Both the position numbers and the translations under genes were made by a program. A stretch of DNA of 64,000 bases from Calocera cornea HHB12733. Its lineage: Eukaryota; Basidiomycota; Dacrymycetes; Dacrymycetales; Dacrymycetaceae. Below, piece by piece: positions 19,423-30,174 of this stretch. The notes beneath the pieces are model-generated. The model did not search any database. It was not told the DNA's origin and saw only the letters and a program-made list of their open reading frames with translations. Every line of letters begins with the position of its first letter. Position 1 is the stretch's first letter. The stretch covers positions 47,630 through 111,629 of the forward strand of contig KV424023.1 in the NCBI GenBank assembly GCA_001632435.1, read 5' to 3'.

Positions 19423-21624
19423 ATGGACATCGCCGATCTCTTGTGTGAGCCTGCGCCATCAACGAGCGGGCAGTCCTCGCTGGACGAGGTGCGTAATGCC
19501 CGCATGACCTGATGCATACCCGGCTAACCATACTCAGGGCGTCCTCCGTCTCCTCCCCCCACCCATCCCCTCCTCCCGTCATTCTCCAATGCCCGACCTC
19601 CGCTCGGAGCGGGACAACCTCCTCGCGGACGCCATCGAGCTCGCCGACACGCTCACGGCGATGCTGGAGCAGATCGAGCCCCGGCGATCGATGATCAGCA
19701 CTTCGGGGCGGGAGCTCAAGCCAGGCGCAGTGCTGCATACCACACACATGCTCGAGTCGAAGCTGCACCGAAGAGTGCAGCGCATCAACGAGCGGAGGAA
19801 CGATGCCCTCGCGCCTGTGAGCCGGCTGCCCGACGACGTCCTGCGGTACATCTTCAGTGTCCCCTCGGCGGAGGGGTGGCCGAAGTGGGGGCAGTTCTCT
19901 GTACTTGTGTCGCATATCTGCAGAAGATGGAGGGTGGTTGCGCTCGATACACCGCGCATGTGGGCGTCTGTGCGATACTCGAGCAGGCTGAGTGACCCAT
20001 TCTCGACAATGTACGACGAGCCGCATGCTTGGCGCCCACCGAGAAACGTCTCAGTGTCACATCGAGATCTCACACATCCGTTCTGGGACCAGAAGGGGCA
20101 TGATGCGACAGTGCACAAGGATTCGACTTTCCTTGCTCGTTCAAAGTCTGCGAGACTCGACGTGGAGTTGAATATTTTCGAATACCCGGATCTCGAGGCG
20201 TCGACCGTCGAGGGCTACTTGCGCCGACATCGATATAGGGCCGGAGACGTCTCTCTCAGCGTGGCCAAGTACTCGACAGGATCGCTGAAGAAGGTCATGT
20301 CGAGATTAGCGGAAGACAAACCCATGCTGCAGCTTCGAAAGCTGCGGATATCGTCCCGCCCGCTGCTGGCCCAAATCTTTGATACGAGCATGACGGACTT
20401 ATTCTCCTACACTATGCCACAACTGCATGAAGTTCACCTCTCCAATATGCCCCTTCCCGCATCGTTCGATCCCACCTACCGGCTGCTTTCAGCATGCAAG
20501 AAGCTGACCTTGCATGCCTCGCAGGAGTCTGGTTTCTCGTCGGACAAGATGACGGCGCTGCTTGCCGGTTGTCCCGATCTGATCGAGTTCCGTCTTGTCC
20601 TTGATAGGCCGATTATCGATTCCTCGCAAGCATCTCCCTCTCGAGAACGCTTCGTGCTGCCGAAGCTCAGGTTCTACAGCGCCTGCACCGCTAGATGGGG
20701 AGCTGATATCGCATTCTCACTCCTGCGCACTCCGGCCCTCACCCACCTCGAAGTTCAGCGTGATATCATTAACACGAATGTTGAGCGTGAAGACTATGTT
20801 GGCTATCTGAAGCAGTACATCAAGGCGTCTTCGGCACCGCTTGAATACCTATCAGTCAAGGGCCTCGAACCTGCCTCATTCGAAGAGATCCTGAAGGACG
20901 TGCCCTCGATCAAGTACCTCTCGTTCACCAAGCGCCTTTCCTTGTGGGAGCCGACGAACAGCTACCAGACGCTCTTCCGTGTGCTGCTCGAGTCTGTGTT
21001 GAAGGTCATGCCTGGTGAGAAGCCGAATTGTATCTGCCCGAACCTCGAGGCGATCTCGTGCGACCTTCTCGCTGTGCCGTCGCTAGTGAAAGCCCTATCC
21101 GACTTGGCACTAGTGCGGTCCACCGCGAGCGTAGCAGGAAAGCATGGTATTGCGGTCATTCGCAGGATAGAACTGGGCGATTGGCCGCCGTCAGGTATGC
21201 CAGCCACGCCTGCTCAGGCGTATCTCAACGAGGACGAGCTGGCGCGTCATGTCGACGAGTTCACCATCGGTAAACATCGGTACGACAAGCTTAACAGGAT
21301 GTGGCTTCCTGGCGCATGCTCGTTCAAGAACTTCCTTCCCTTTGGGCAGCATGTGCAGGAGGACCCGCCATTTGGACTACGAAGGTACACTTGAACGCAC
21401 ATGTTGAGTTCCGCTTACACATCTTTAGATCAGACGATTCGATATTGTTTGATGTGCCCCCGCCCGCGCTGCCCCCAGCTGCCGACGATGACGATGACGA
21501 TGAAGAGGACATCCCCCACCCGGCGAGAACGCCATCATGGTGGGCTTGGTACTGGATCTGTATTTTACTGCTCATATCGACGTTGCTGTCGATTGATACC
21601 ACGGGCAGACGATTCCTCCTGTAG
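19423..21624 (+). CDS. F-box-like protein with a C-terminal transmembrane segment
   Basis: Three exons, 19423-19488, 19538-21384 and 21429-21624, encode 702 residues. The F-box-like motif is near residues 117-169: VSRLPDDVLRYIFSV, then VLVSHICRRWRVVALDTPRM with a Trp next. This is the usual mushroom F-box pattern that recruits substrates to SCF ubiquitin ligases. The following 450 residues contain leucine-rich-repeat-like segments (for example MPQLHEVHLSNMPLPASFD and TPALTHLEVQRDII). The third exon, found by splicing a 44-base intron, adds an acidic DDDDDDEEDIP run, then PSWWAWYWICILLLISTLLS and a 10-residue tail. This reads as a tail anchor. Without that splice the protein would end 65 residues earlier. 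The first exon (22 residues) is also a splice inference. Confidence 0.75.
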
Positions 21625-21803
21625 ATTACACATGACGCATTCGTTCAATTGAATCACTGGTAAAATGACTACTCCGCCAGAGGTAAACGTAAACAAGGGA
21701 TATAACTTATACAATGAAGCGTGAAGTGAGCAAAATGGCCATAGTAATCCCGGAGATAGATAGTGAGAGGACATCATTCGCAATCTGGGTAACAACCGCC
21801 CTC

Positions 21804-24800
21804 CTACATGGTATTCAAGTTGGTGAAAGAATTCAGCGGGTCCATATAATTCCCTTCAAGCAAAGGAGGCTGATCCTCCTGCACGAACCAATCCATCGGG
21901 TCATCTGCAGGCCAAGTCCAGCCAGGAAGCAGCATGTTGGACGACCAGTTGGAGTTGTTCAATGCACGCATAGAGGCAAGGTAGTCGGCGTCGTTCTCCA
22001 TATCGTCAAGGTTGAACAGGCTGCCGCCGAAGGTCGATGCCGGCACCTCGGTCTCGTCACCAACAGTGCTGACGGTCCCGGATATGGAGCCTTCGACATA
22101 CACAAGTGGCGTGATCGGGCGAAGAGCCGAGGTTTCTTCAGACGTGGGTACTGCCGCGAGAGCCTGCACATCTTCCGTGACGGTAATGGTCGGCCCGGCT
22201 TCGGCAGCGAGTCCGGCAGATTCCTGTGGAGCAGCACCGTTGACGTGAACCACAGTTTCCGTAGCGTTCGGAGGTTCCAGAGCGGACTGCGGCCCGTTGG
22301 TCTCCTCCTGCAAGCTGTGCCGCTTCTCCAACAGGGTCTGCAGGAACCGAGCATACAGGCGAGGAGTGTGCATGTTATCGATGGCGACGCTGTTGAAGAC
22401 CTCGACGACGGAGGTGATCATGCTGACGATGTGCGCCTGCTGGGTGTCGGCAAGAAGAGGCAGGAACTCGGGGCGGAGCAGCTGTACCGGCGGATCAGCA
22501 AACGGTTCAACATCAGGATAGAGTGTCCCTCACCTTCAAAAGGAAAGCAGAAGCAAACGCCACGAAGAGGAAGTGACCGTCCGGTGCAAAGCTGAAGTAC
22601 TCCGTCTTCGCCAGCCTGGTGACAACAATGCGGACGACCTCGGTCGCAGCGCCATAAGCATTGTTGAAGAAGTCGGACAGCGCGGCGGCGTCCAGCTTCT
22701 TCTCGAACGCTTGCTGGAAGCCGAAGGACCAGAGGACGAGGCGGGAGTACTGGAAAAGGCTACGGTAGGGTTAGGATATATGCAAGATCAGAGCGTGCAG
22801 TGCACTTACAAAGGCAGCAGCTCGACGCGGTAGCGGCAGGCCGGGTCTCTCTTGTTCGACTCGACCGCGAAGCGCGCCTCGGTGTCCTTCCTGTACTTCT
22901 GGAGCTCCTGCTCGAACTTGGTCGTCACGCCGAGCCAGTCGATGTTCTTGTTGAGGCCCGTGGGCGCGTTGGGATCCGAATACACCGCCTCGAGGAAGCG
23001 AGCCATTATCCTGAGCAGGTTCGTATATGCGCACAGGTGGATGTCATACGGGTGATTATACTTTGATCGCTTGTAGAAGTTTGCCGAGTGGCGGATGATG
23101 TAGTCCTCGCGGATTGCCGTCGGGCGCCCGAGCTGGGTCGCAGCCGAGCGGTCGAGGTTGAAGCAGATCTGCCAGGTGCGGTACCGGTTCAGGATTTCGC
23201 GCTCGGTCACCTCGTCCGCGCCCTTGGTCGTGATCGGCACGTGCAGGTTCAGGTCCGTCGCCATGCGGATGGCGAGGCCGAGGTACAGCCAGCTGCGGTC
23301 CTCTTCCCAGCGCTTAGCAGGCAATGAGTATACGCTCATCATTATGTACGCTTGGCAGATCTCGAGGCTCTTCCAGCCGTTGATGAGCGATGTCGCGGCG
23401 GATGTCCGTGCGAGGTGCATGGCGATCTGGTACAGCTCGGGCCGCTCGCGATAGTACCGCGAGGCGATGGCACACACGACCGTGAAAAGGAAGGGGCAGC
23501 GGCCGTACACATGCGCGGGGGTATGAATAGCCGGGTCGAAGATGGCCAGCACGGGGTTGAGCCGGTCGTAGAAGCTGGGCGTCGTATCAACACACACTCA
23601 TAACTATGCAAAATAGAAAATACCCACATGTTGAACAGCTTCCTGACCTCGTCCGGACTCACGATCCCGCGCTCGGTGATCTCGGGCGGCGTCTGCCACT
23701 CGATGATCTTCCTCCTCATCCCGGCATTGAGCGTCGGGCCAGGAGCAAAGAAGTTCTCGTTCGCCAAACCGACGGCATCGTCCTCGTCGGGCGTGTCGCC
23801 CAGGTCGCTCAGGGCGCTGCCGGCGCCCTTGCCCTTCCCGTCCGCGTTCGTGTTCGTGCGCACCCGGCTGTCCGCGAGCAGCCCGAACGGCGTGTCGGGC
23901 ATGGGGAGGAGCTCGGCTGGGCTGCGCCCCCGCGCGCGCTTCAGCGCCCCGCTAGGACCGTCATTGTCCGTGTCGTCGCCTTCGTCTCCCGAGTCCTGCT
24001 CGCCCTCGCTGAGCAGCTGCGCGCGCATGGACTGCGGCTGCGAGCGCGCGGATGTGGGGGAGAGGTGGTCCGGGCCCCCAGAGCCGTTCGCCGACGTCGC
24101 GGCCGTCGCCTCCGCCGCCCATGCCTGGATGTCGGATGGAGAGCGCTGCGTTGGCACGACGACGCCGTTCGGCCCCGTGTATGGCACGCCGAGCGAGGCC
24201 GCGGCGTGGAAGGGCACCGACGGCCAGGGGTTGTTCAGCTGCTTGAGCAGGTACTGGATCGTCGCGTCCTTCTCTGCGAGCTTTTTGTTGAGCACATCAC
24301 GCCAGCTGTATGCATGTCAGTGCATATATGCGGTCATTCAGTGCAAAAACCATACTTGGACTTGACACGCGGCTTCCGCCCAAGGTACTCGCACTCCTGG
24401 TTCCTGTGCAAGCACCGGTTGCACTTTGCCTGCCCCGGCTCGCGCTCGCACTTCATCTGCAGAACCTTATCAGCCTCTACCTCCAGATGCCCACGTGCAT
24501 ATACGTACCTTCAGCCGCTTGCAGTGCGAGCACGCCTGGGCCGTCTTCTTCTGCTCCTTGCCTGCCGGCTGCGCCCCACCAGTGCCCTCGCCGTCGCTCT
24601 CGTCCTCGTCATCCTCGTCGTCCCCTTCAACCTTGACGTCCCTCATCGTCGGCTGTGGGTGCCCGTTCTCCAGCCGACGCTTCTTCCTATTCCCGCCCGA
24701 GCCCGACGAACTAGATATGTTGCCCGTCCCGGGCGGGTGGGCCGCGTACGGGTTCTGGCCCTGGCCCTGGTTCTGCTGCAGCAGCTGCGGCAGCGACTGG

Positions 24801-25840
24801 GAGGACGAGTCCCCCGAGCCCGAGAGGGAGGAGAGGGAGTGCGAGTTGCTCGAGCTTGACGGCTGGGCCGCGTGCTGCCCGTGCCCGTGCGGGCCGTGCG
24901 GCTGCACGGGCGTGGCGGTAGGGCGGAACTGCTCGCCGGAGAAGTACCCGTCGCTCTCGTTCCACGATACGGAGGGGGAGAGGTTCGGGAACCCTTGCTG
25001 TGCGTTCAGGCCGTTCGGGTACGGCTGCTGCTGCTGGGGAGGCGGTGGTGGGTACTGGGCTGGCGCAGAGGGGCCCACCTCGGGGAAGCCGTTCGGCTGG
25101 GGATAGTACATGTCCTGGGCGTGCACCTGCGAGGGGCCGGGGAAGCCCTGCGCGTGCTGCTGCTGTGGGTGGGGATACGCATGGCCGTTCTGGGCTGGTT
25201 GGACGGGGTACGGCGGGAGCCCCGATGTGTCAAAGCTGAAGCTCGAGTACAGCGCGCTGGGGTGGATGTTGCCGCCCAGGTTGCGCGTGTCCAGCCCAGC
25301 GAGGTTCGGGTACGTCGCCGTGGAGGCAGCATGGATGTACTGCTGGCGCTGGCCGAGGCTCTCGAACGCCGCGTTGGACAGGGCGTTCTGCTGCTCCAGC
25401 TCGGTCATGTACCGGGCGACGCCGGCGGGGGCGTAGGGCGCTGGCTGGGGCGGGACGGAGCCGATCATGTGCTGGTGCGGGCGGTGGTCGTACGGCGATG
25501 AGGCTGGGGAGGAGAGGGTGTCGGGGGAGGTGGTGGTCGCTGTGGTCGCTGTGGAGGCGGGGCCTGTCCCTGGCGCTTGCGGGTGGGTGGGGCCAATAGC
25601 GAAGTCGTAAGAAGATGTGCCGGCGGGGGACGAGGTGGTATGATAAGTGAGTGCGGATGGGCTGGGGTCGTTGTGTGCGTGCTGCCCTGCGAATGAGGTG
25701 TGCAGGTGCGGGTGCGGGTGCGGGTGCGGGTGCGGGTGCGGGTGCTGATGATGGGTATGGCTTGTGCTAGCGTGATGGGGGTGGGGAAGGTGGTGGGAGG
25801 AGGAGGGTGGGAGGGGTGGGAGGCGCTGCTCGTCGGACAT
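21804..25840 (-). CDS. Zn2Cys6 transcription factor with fungal-specific TF domain, PriB-like
   Basis: Six exons: 25840-24509, 24456-24356, 24305-23628, 23574-22810, 22759-22534, 22481-21804 (1259 residues). The N-terminal 430 residues are His/Pro/Gln/Ser-rich. The binuclear zinc cluster spans Cys437, 440, 447, 456, 459 and 466 (CSHCKRLKMKCEREPGQAKC, then NRCLHRNQEC) and crosses intron 1. A short coiled coil follows (WRDVLNKKLAEKDATIQYLL). The fungal-specific transcription factor domain begins near residue 690: FYDRLNPVLAIFDPAIHTPA, RCPFLFTVVCAIASRYYRER and RSWLYLGLAIRMATDLNLH. It includes the usual LNRYRTWQICFNLDRSAATQ and GRPTAIREDY motifs. The acidic C-terminus may activate transcription. 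Spacing resembles the PriB family of mushrooms. It binds DNA in the nucleus; targets are unknown. Confidence 0.92.
25700..25745. repeat. (GGTGCG)n hexamer coding for His-Pro repeats
   Basis: Seven near-perfect hexamers inside exon 1 of the Zn2Cys6 gene, translated on the minus strand as HPHPHPHPHPHPHLH. Unit number is likely to vary between strains. Confidence 0.85.
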
Positions 25841-26744
25841 TATGGTGCGCCTGCTTCTCTGCTAGGCTTGGCCAGCCCGGCGGGAGTAGTCCTGTACGGT
25901 GCTGGGAGGGGAGGGGAGGGACGTAGGGGGGAGGGGCCGTGTGGGGCCAGCGTTACGGGGATTTGTGAATCGCCGGTGGGTGCGGCCGCACAAACGGGCA
26001 TGAATGGGAGGGAATTCGAAGGCCGGCGCGCGGGCAAGCACCGTCAATAATGCTGCTGTGCCCTGGATTGGCTCGCTGCCAGCGCACACGTGTACGCGCT
26101 GGATGCGAGCTGCTCGCCGGCGGTCGTGGTCTGCTCGTCGGGGGGAGCGCTGGAGCTGGAGGTGGTCAAGGAGGGCTGGGCTGCCCCAGCGGGACAGTGA
26201 GTATATATTTGAGAAGTGGTATCCGTGACGCCTCCCGCCCATTCCAGTGAGCTGCCTGTGTGCGCCGGCCGAGGGAGGAGGTTCGCCCCGGGTGCCTTGA
26301 CCATTGGGCGGGTGTCAGCGGGGCCTGCCTCGCAGCTGCTGCACTAGAACCCACTGGCACGCCAGGCGCACAATCACCCTCCTTCCCCTGCCCGGTCCTC
26401 CCACCCCGGAACGGTAGCACGCCAGGACCGCAGACACCGCGCAATGGCATGGGACCCGAGTAGCCCGCACTTGCCCGGCACCTCCCCGTCCCATTGGCCA
26501 GCAGCCCATATCGCCCCACATCTCCCTGGCCCGATGTCACGATTTCACAAGATGCCGCGCAGCCGGCCGTCCCTTCCGCACGCGCGGGCCCAGGGGTCCC
26601 TCCTGGACCCGAACAGAACCCCAGTCCGCCCTGCTCACGCTGATACGGTGCATTGGGCAACAGTCACGCTTTGGGCCAAATCTCACACTAAAGAACACAA
26701 CAAGCTCTCCCTCATATCCTACAGGCGCCCATTCAGTGCCCAGC
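25841..26744. promoter_or_regulatory. Divergent upstream region of the Zn2Cys6 gene and SPC1
   Basis: About 900 bases between two divergent starts. It has many GGCATG/CATGGG and CACGTG-type words (ACACGTGTAC at 26086-26095). A TATATATTT run lies at 26202-26210. No gene is supportable. Confidence 0.5.
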
Positions 26745-27231
26745 ATGGACATCCTCACCAACGTGCAGCACGCAGTGCAGCGCGTCCTCGAGGGGAAAAT
26801 CGTACGTCATTGAATCCACCTCTTTTCCCACCGGCTTTCCCACCGGCGCGACGCGTCAATCCCAATCCACGTCAATCTAATCACCAATCTAACCTCCAAT
26901 CCAGGACTTTGTCGCGCAACAGCAGGCCGAAGTAGCGACCTACGCCGTCCTCAGCGGTGCGACCATCGTGTCCTTCCTCGCAGGCTACCTCGCCGGCGAC
27001 CTGCGCGTCTCCCTAGCCGTGTTCGGCGTGTCCCTGCTCGCGCTCCTGCTGGTACGCACCGCGCGAGCCACGCGTCGCCCGCCGCCTTGTGTTGCCGATC
27101 GGTGCTGATCTCCCTCTTTTCCTTGTCCTCAACCTCCTTTCGGCCCGCAGGCACTCGTGCCCCCCTGGCCGTACCTGAACGCCCACCCAGTCCCGTGGCG
27201 TTCCGCCCTCCCCAGCTCGAAAACCGAGTAG
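26745..27231 (+). CDS. SPC1: Signal peptidase complex subunit 1 (SPC12 family)
   Basis: Small ER membrane subunit that assists the signal peptidase, which removes signal peptides during translocation. Three exons, 26745-26801, 26905-27051 and 27151-27231, give 94 residues, the normal size. The conserved start VLEGKIDFVAQQQAE is followed by two transmembrane helices, YAVLSGATIVSFLAGYLAGD and LAVFGVSLLALLLALV. The family-typical end is PPWPYLNAHPVPW. The helix-loop-helix layout with the GxxxxDLR-like link (AGDLRVS) and PPWP motif leaves little doubt. It is too short and too divided to appear as one frame. A hexamer repeat begins exactly at the stop codon. Confidence 0.93.
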
Positions 27232-27260
27232 CCGTAGCCGTAGCCGTAGCTATAGCCGTA
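27228..27260. repeat. (GTAGCC)n hexamer over the SPC1 stop codon
   Basis: Four GTAGCC units, one changed unit (GTAGCT) and a further ATAGCC follow directly from the GAG-TAG end of SPC1, so the stop codon itself is part of the first unit. Each unit carries a TAG in this frame. Confidence 0.8.
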
Positions 27261-27262
27261 CC

Positions 27263-28998
27263 CGAGCGAGCGCCCGTCCAACCCGTCGGGTACGCCTCCG
27301 GCAGCGCCATTATACCCCTCACCGCCTGTACAGTAATACATGCATATATCGTCCCACCGGCGCCTCACCTCGTGTGCGGCCTCCGGCCGCCTCAGCCAGC
27401 CAGCCAGACAGACCAAGCGATCGCCCAGCGATCTCTCCGATCCGCAGCTCAGTCTGCAATTTCCCATATCCCATATCCATATCCGCATCCATGTCCGCAC
27501 TGCTGTAATCGATGCTCCTTCGTAACATGTCCCGCTCTCGCGCACCTCCAGCCCTCCACCTCGCTTGTCTCCCCACCCCGCCCAATGAATGCGCCCAGTT
27601 GATCCAGGATCCAGCCCGTCAACTGAGGCGTTCTCGTAATGGTGACACCACCTCGCGCTTCGCTTCGCTAGTTATAAAAAGCAAGTCCACGCCAACGCGC
27701 CGTGTCTGCCGAAAGCGGCTCCCACGTGGCCCGGCCGCCTGCGCCATCCATCCCTGCCAGCTCCGAGTCGTCCCACTTCGTCAGGCGCCCCGTTCCCGCC
27801 TGGACCACCCAGTGGCTGTACCCCCGCTCGGCCCTGAGTTCTTTGTCCGGTGCCTTACCGCGCTGCAGCCTGAGGTCCACCCGCTTTTTCGTGCACAACC
27901 GCGCCGGTCGTCGAGGTTATATTTTGTTCAGGGAGGGAGGACGCCCTCCCTGCCCTGAGGCCGTTCAGTGGCCAGGCGCTCAGGCACGGCCCGCTGTCTG
28001 CGCGCGGGCTGCAAGGGATCCGGAAGGTCCATCGGCCCTGGTTGATGGTACAGTAATGTATGCGCAGCGTAAGCATCGTTCTGCAGAGTACAGTACTGAG
28101 CGAGCCAATCTCGACCCTGTCTCTTGCAGATGCTGGGCATCAACCCCTGGAGCGGATAATGAAAGGACAGCCACCCGTGCCTGGCCCTTCTTCCCGTCCC
28201 GTCCCGACTCCCTGCGGTCCGTCCAGACTGCGATGAGCCCAGAATTTAAATTCGAAATCCAGAATAGACCAACAACTCAGCAACGGAGCGCACATGCGCA
28301 GTCCCTGCTTTGACTTCCCAAGTCGATCGCAGTGGCCTCACCCTCACTCTCACTCTCACCCTTCCCCGATCCACCGATCCGTTCCTACCCGAACTGCTCA
28401 AGGAGGCGTAGCGCCGTCCGTCCCCATGGTTCCCCGCTAGCAAATCCCATTCCTCCTCAACACCCCAGTGCCCCATTCCCAGGATCTCTGGAAGCCGAAG
28501 CCGTGGTCCGTTCTAGACCAGCAACGTTTCGTGACATTCCACACGCCTGACCCTAGATCCTCGAGCTTATCACCGCCGGGGAGGGCGGACATCGAGCGCG
28601 AGACAGGCCCTCCTCCGCAGCCTTTCATCCCCTCCGCGGACATGGCCTGCGCCGGATGCTCCCTGTCTGTCCGCAGTCCAGAGGAATATGCTGGGCGTGG
28701 CGCTCTCGCTGATGGCTGCGCTTTCCAGGGAGAAGGGGGCTCTCCTTTCGGCTGCCCGGTGGTGGGCGCCTATCAGGTGTTTCGGCCGCGTTCTTGTGAC
28801 GTCGCTTGAACAAGACGGACGGAACTGTGGCGCCTCTCTTCGGCCGTTGCCGACCTTGCTTCTGGCGAAGTAGTCCTCACTTGGACTAGTGGAAATCCCT
28901 AATCGAAAGTAATGGCTGGACGCATCCACGATATTCTGCTCTGGTTGGCAGGAGGTGCCAAGGCGTCGCGGAAAGAAACATCTGCGTTCTTTCTCGGC
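27263..28998. other. Gene-free stretch between SPC1 and the GNAT pseudogene
   Basis: About 1.7 kb. Several frames are open for 60-200 codons, but they use no ATG or overlap each other and show no family motif. A TATAAAAAG lies at 27673-27681 with no recognisable gene behind it. A strong hairpin lies near 27940. Confidence 0.5.
27929..27952. other. Perfect 9-bp inverted repeat
   Basis: CAGGGAGGG and CCCTCCCTG are separated by 6 bases (AGGACG), forming a GC-rich hairpin. No gene is adjacent, so a terminator role cannot be claimed. Confidence 0.7.
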
Positions 28999-29924
28999 TC
29001 ACAGCCGGCTATGCCGAGCTCGACCAAATCCGCGCATCAGCTTCTTGCTCCACTCTTCGTCCGAGATCAAGCTCAAGCCCTTCCAGAAGACGACCGCGTC
29101 GACCGACTCCTCTCCGTCCCCGTCCGTCCTCCTCATCCACCCGGCGCGCGAGATCAGCCCGGCTCGCGTGAAACCGAGCTGGTCCCAGATCTTCAGCGAT
29201 GCGGTGTTGTTGGCGTACACGAGGTTGTAGACGGAGGCGACATATCCTTGGAGGTGTCAGGGCTGCTCGATGGCCGACGACGTACAGTACATGGAGCATA
29301 CCGAGACGAGGTGCAAAGTAAACGTATGACTTCCCCCGTGACGTATCCATACCCCTCACCACGATGACTCGGGTCAATGATCATACTGCCGTTGCAACAC
29401 TACACATCGCTCATCAGCACTCATGTGGTTCGCTGCCAAACCAAGAAGGACTTGCGTGGCTCGATCTGCCCGGGTAGTTCGGCTTTATGTACTCCATCCC
29501 GACGATGCGTTCCTTGTAGTCTTTCGTCTCACCTTTGAGGACGTCCGCTATTGCCACACATCCGGTCGTACCCAGGTCCCTTCTTGCTGGTCCCACACGC
29601 CGATGCCCCTGCTGGGCGTGAAAGTGTCGTCTCCGACACCGACGAAGCAGTCATAACCTTGCGTCCAATCAATACCAGGCTGGGGAAAACAGCATGCTTC
29701 AAGCTCGCCGAAAAAGTACCCCTCAAACCCCCCGGCCGTCATCTCATGTTCATGCGGGTACGTCTTCCCCTCCCGGACATTCGAGTTGAACAGCCCGTGC
29801 AGGTGCTCGAACAGCACGTCCGGGATCGACCTCCGCCGGGCGGGAAGGACGGTCACGTAACCCGTCGGCGCGCCAGACTCTCTGGATGTAAGCGGGTAGG
29901 TGATCGCATGGAGGATCCATACGG
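28999..29924 (-). pseudogene. GNAT N-acetyltransferase, frameshifted
   Basis: Recognisable pieces of a fungal GNAT protein, in order but in different frames. The first is GYVTVLPARRRSIPDVLFEH, then LFNSNVREGKTYPHEHEM, FEGYFFG and YDCFVGVGDD. Next come ERIVGMEYIKPNYPGRSSH, MIIDPSHRGEGYG (acetyl-CoA-binding loop), GKSYVYFAPRLGYVASVYNL, VYANNTASLKIWDQLGF and VDAVVFWKGLSLI. A good GT-AG intron (about 29262-29317) joins RLG to YVASV. Two one-base shifts are needed: one G too many in GGGGG near 29332-29336, and one base missing in GGG near 29583. The intron after RSSH uses a GC donor (GCAAGT). No start exon is visible and stops precede the first piece. It is either decayed or affected by homopolymer errors. 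Substrate unknown. Confidence 0.65.
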
Positions 29925-30174
29925 CTTATCAAGACGCTGACGAGCTTCCTTCGTATTCCGCCGTTCATCGCGGCTGCATAGCTCTCATCCCGATCGCTGA
30001 GTCATTGCCAGCAAGTGCCTCTCGCCGTGGACGACTTGCGTAGCTACCCGATGCCATGAAGCGCAAGTCCGTGTATACTGCATTACAGACTTGTAAAGAA
30101 TCTCATTGTTTAACACCTCGCGAGCCAGTCCGTGGGTCATGTACAAGCACCAACCGAAGCCAAAAAAGGGAATC

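Noticed and set aside
23606..24859. Plus-strand frame of over 400 codons opposite the Zn2Cys6 gene
   Set aside because: It starts without ATG and is the antisense shadow of well-supported exons.
27702..28313. Open frame of about 200 codons downstream of TATAAAAAG
   Set aside because: It has no ATG at its start, shows Arg/Ser/Pro-rich shadow-type composition and has no splice or motif support.
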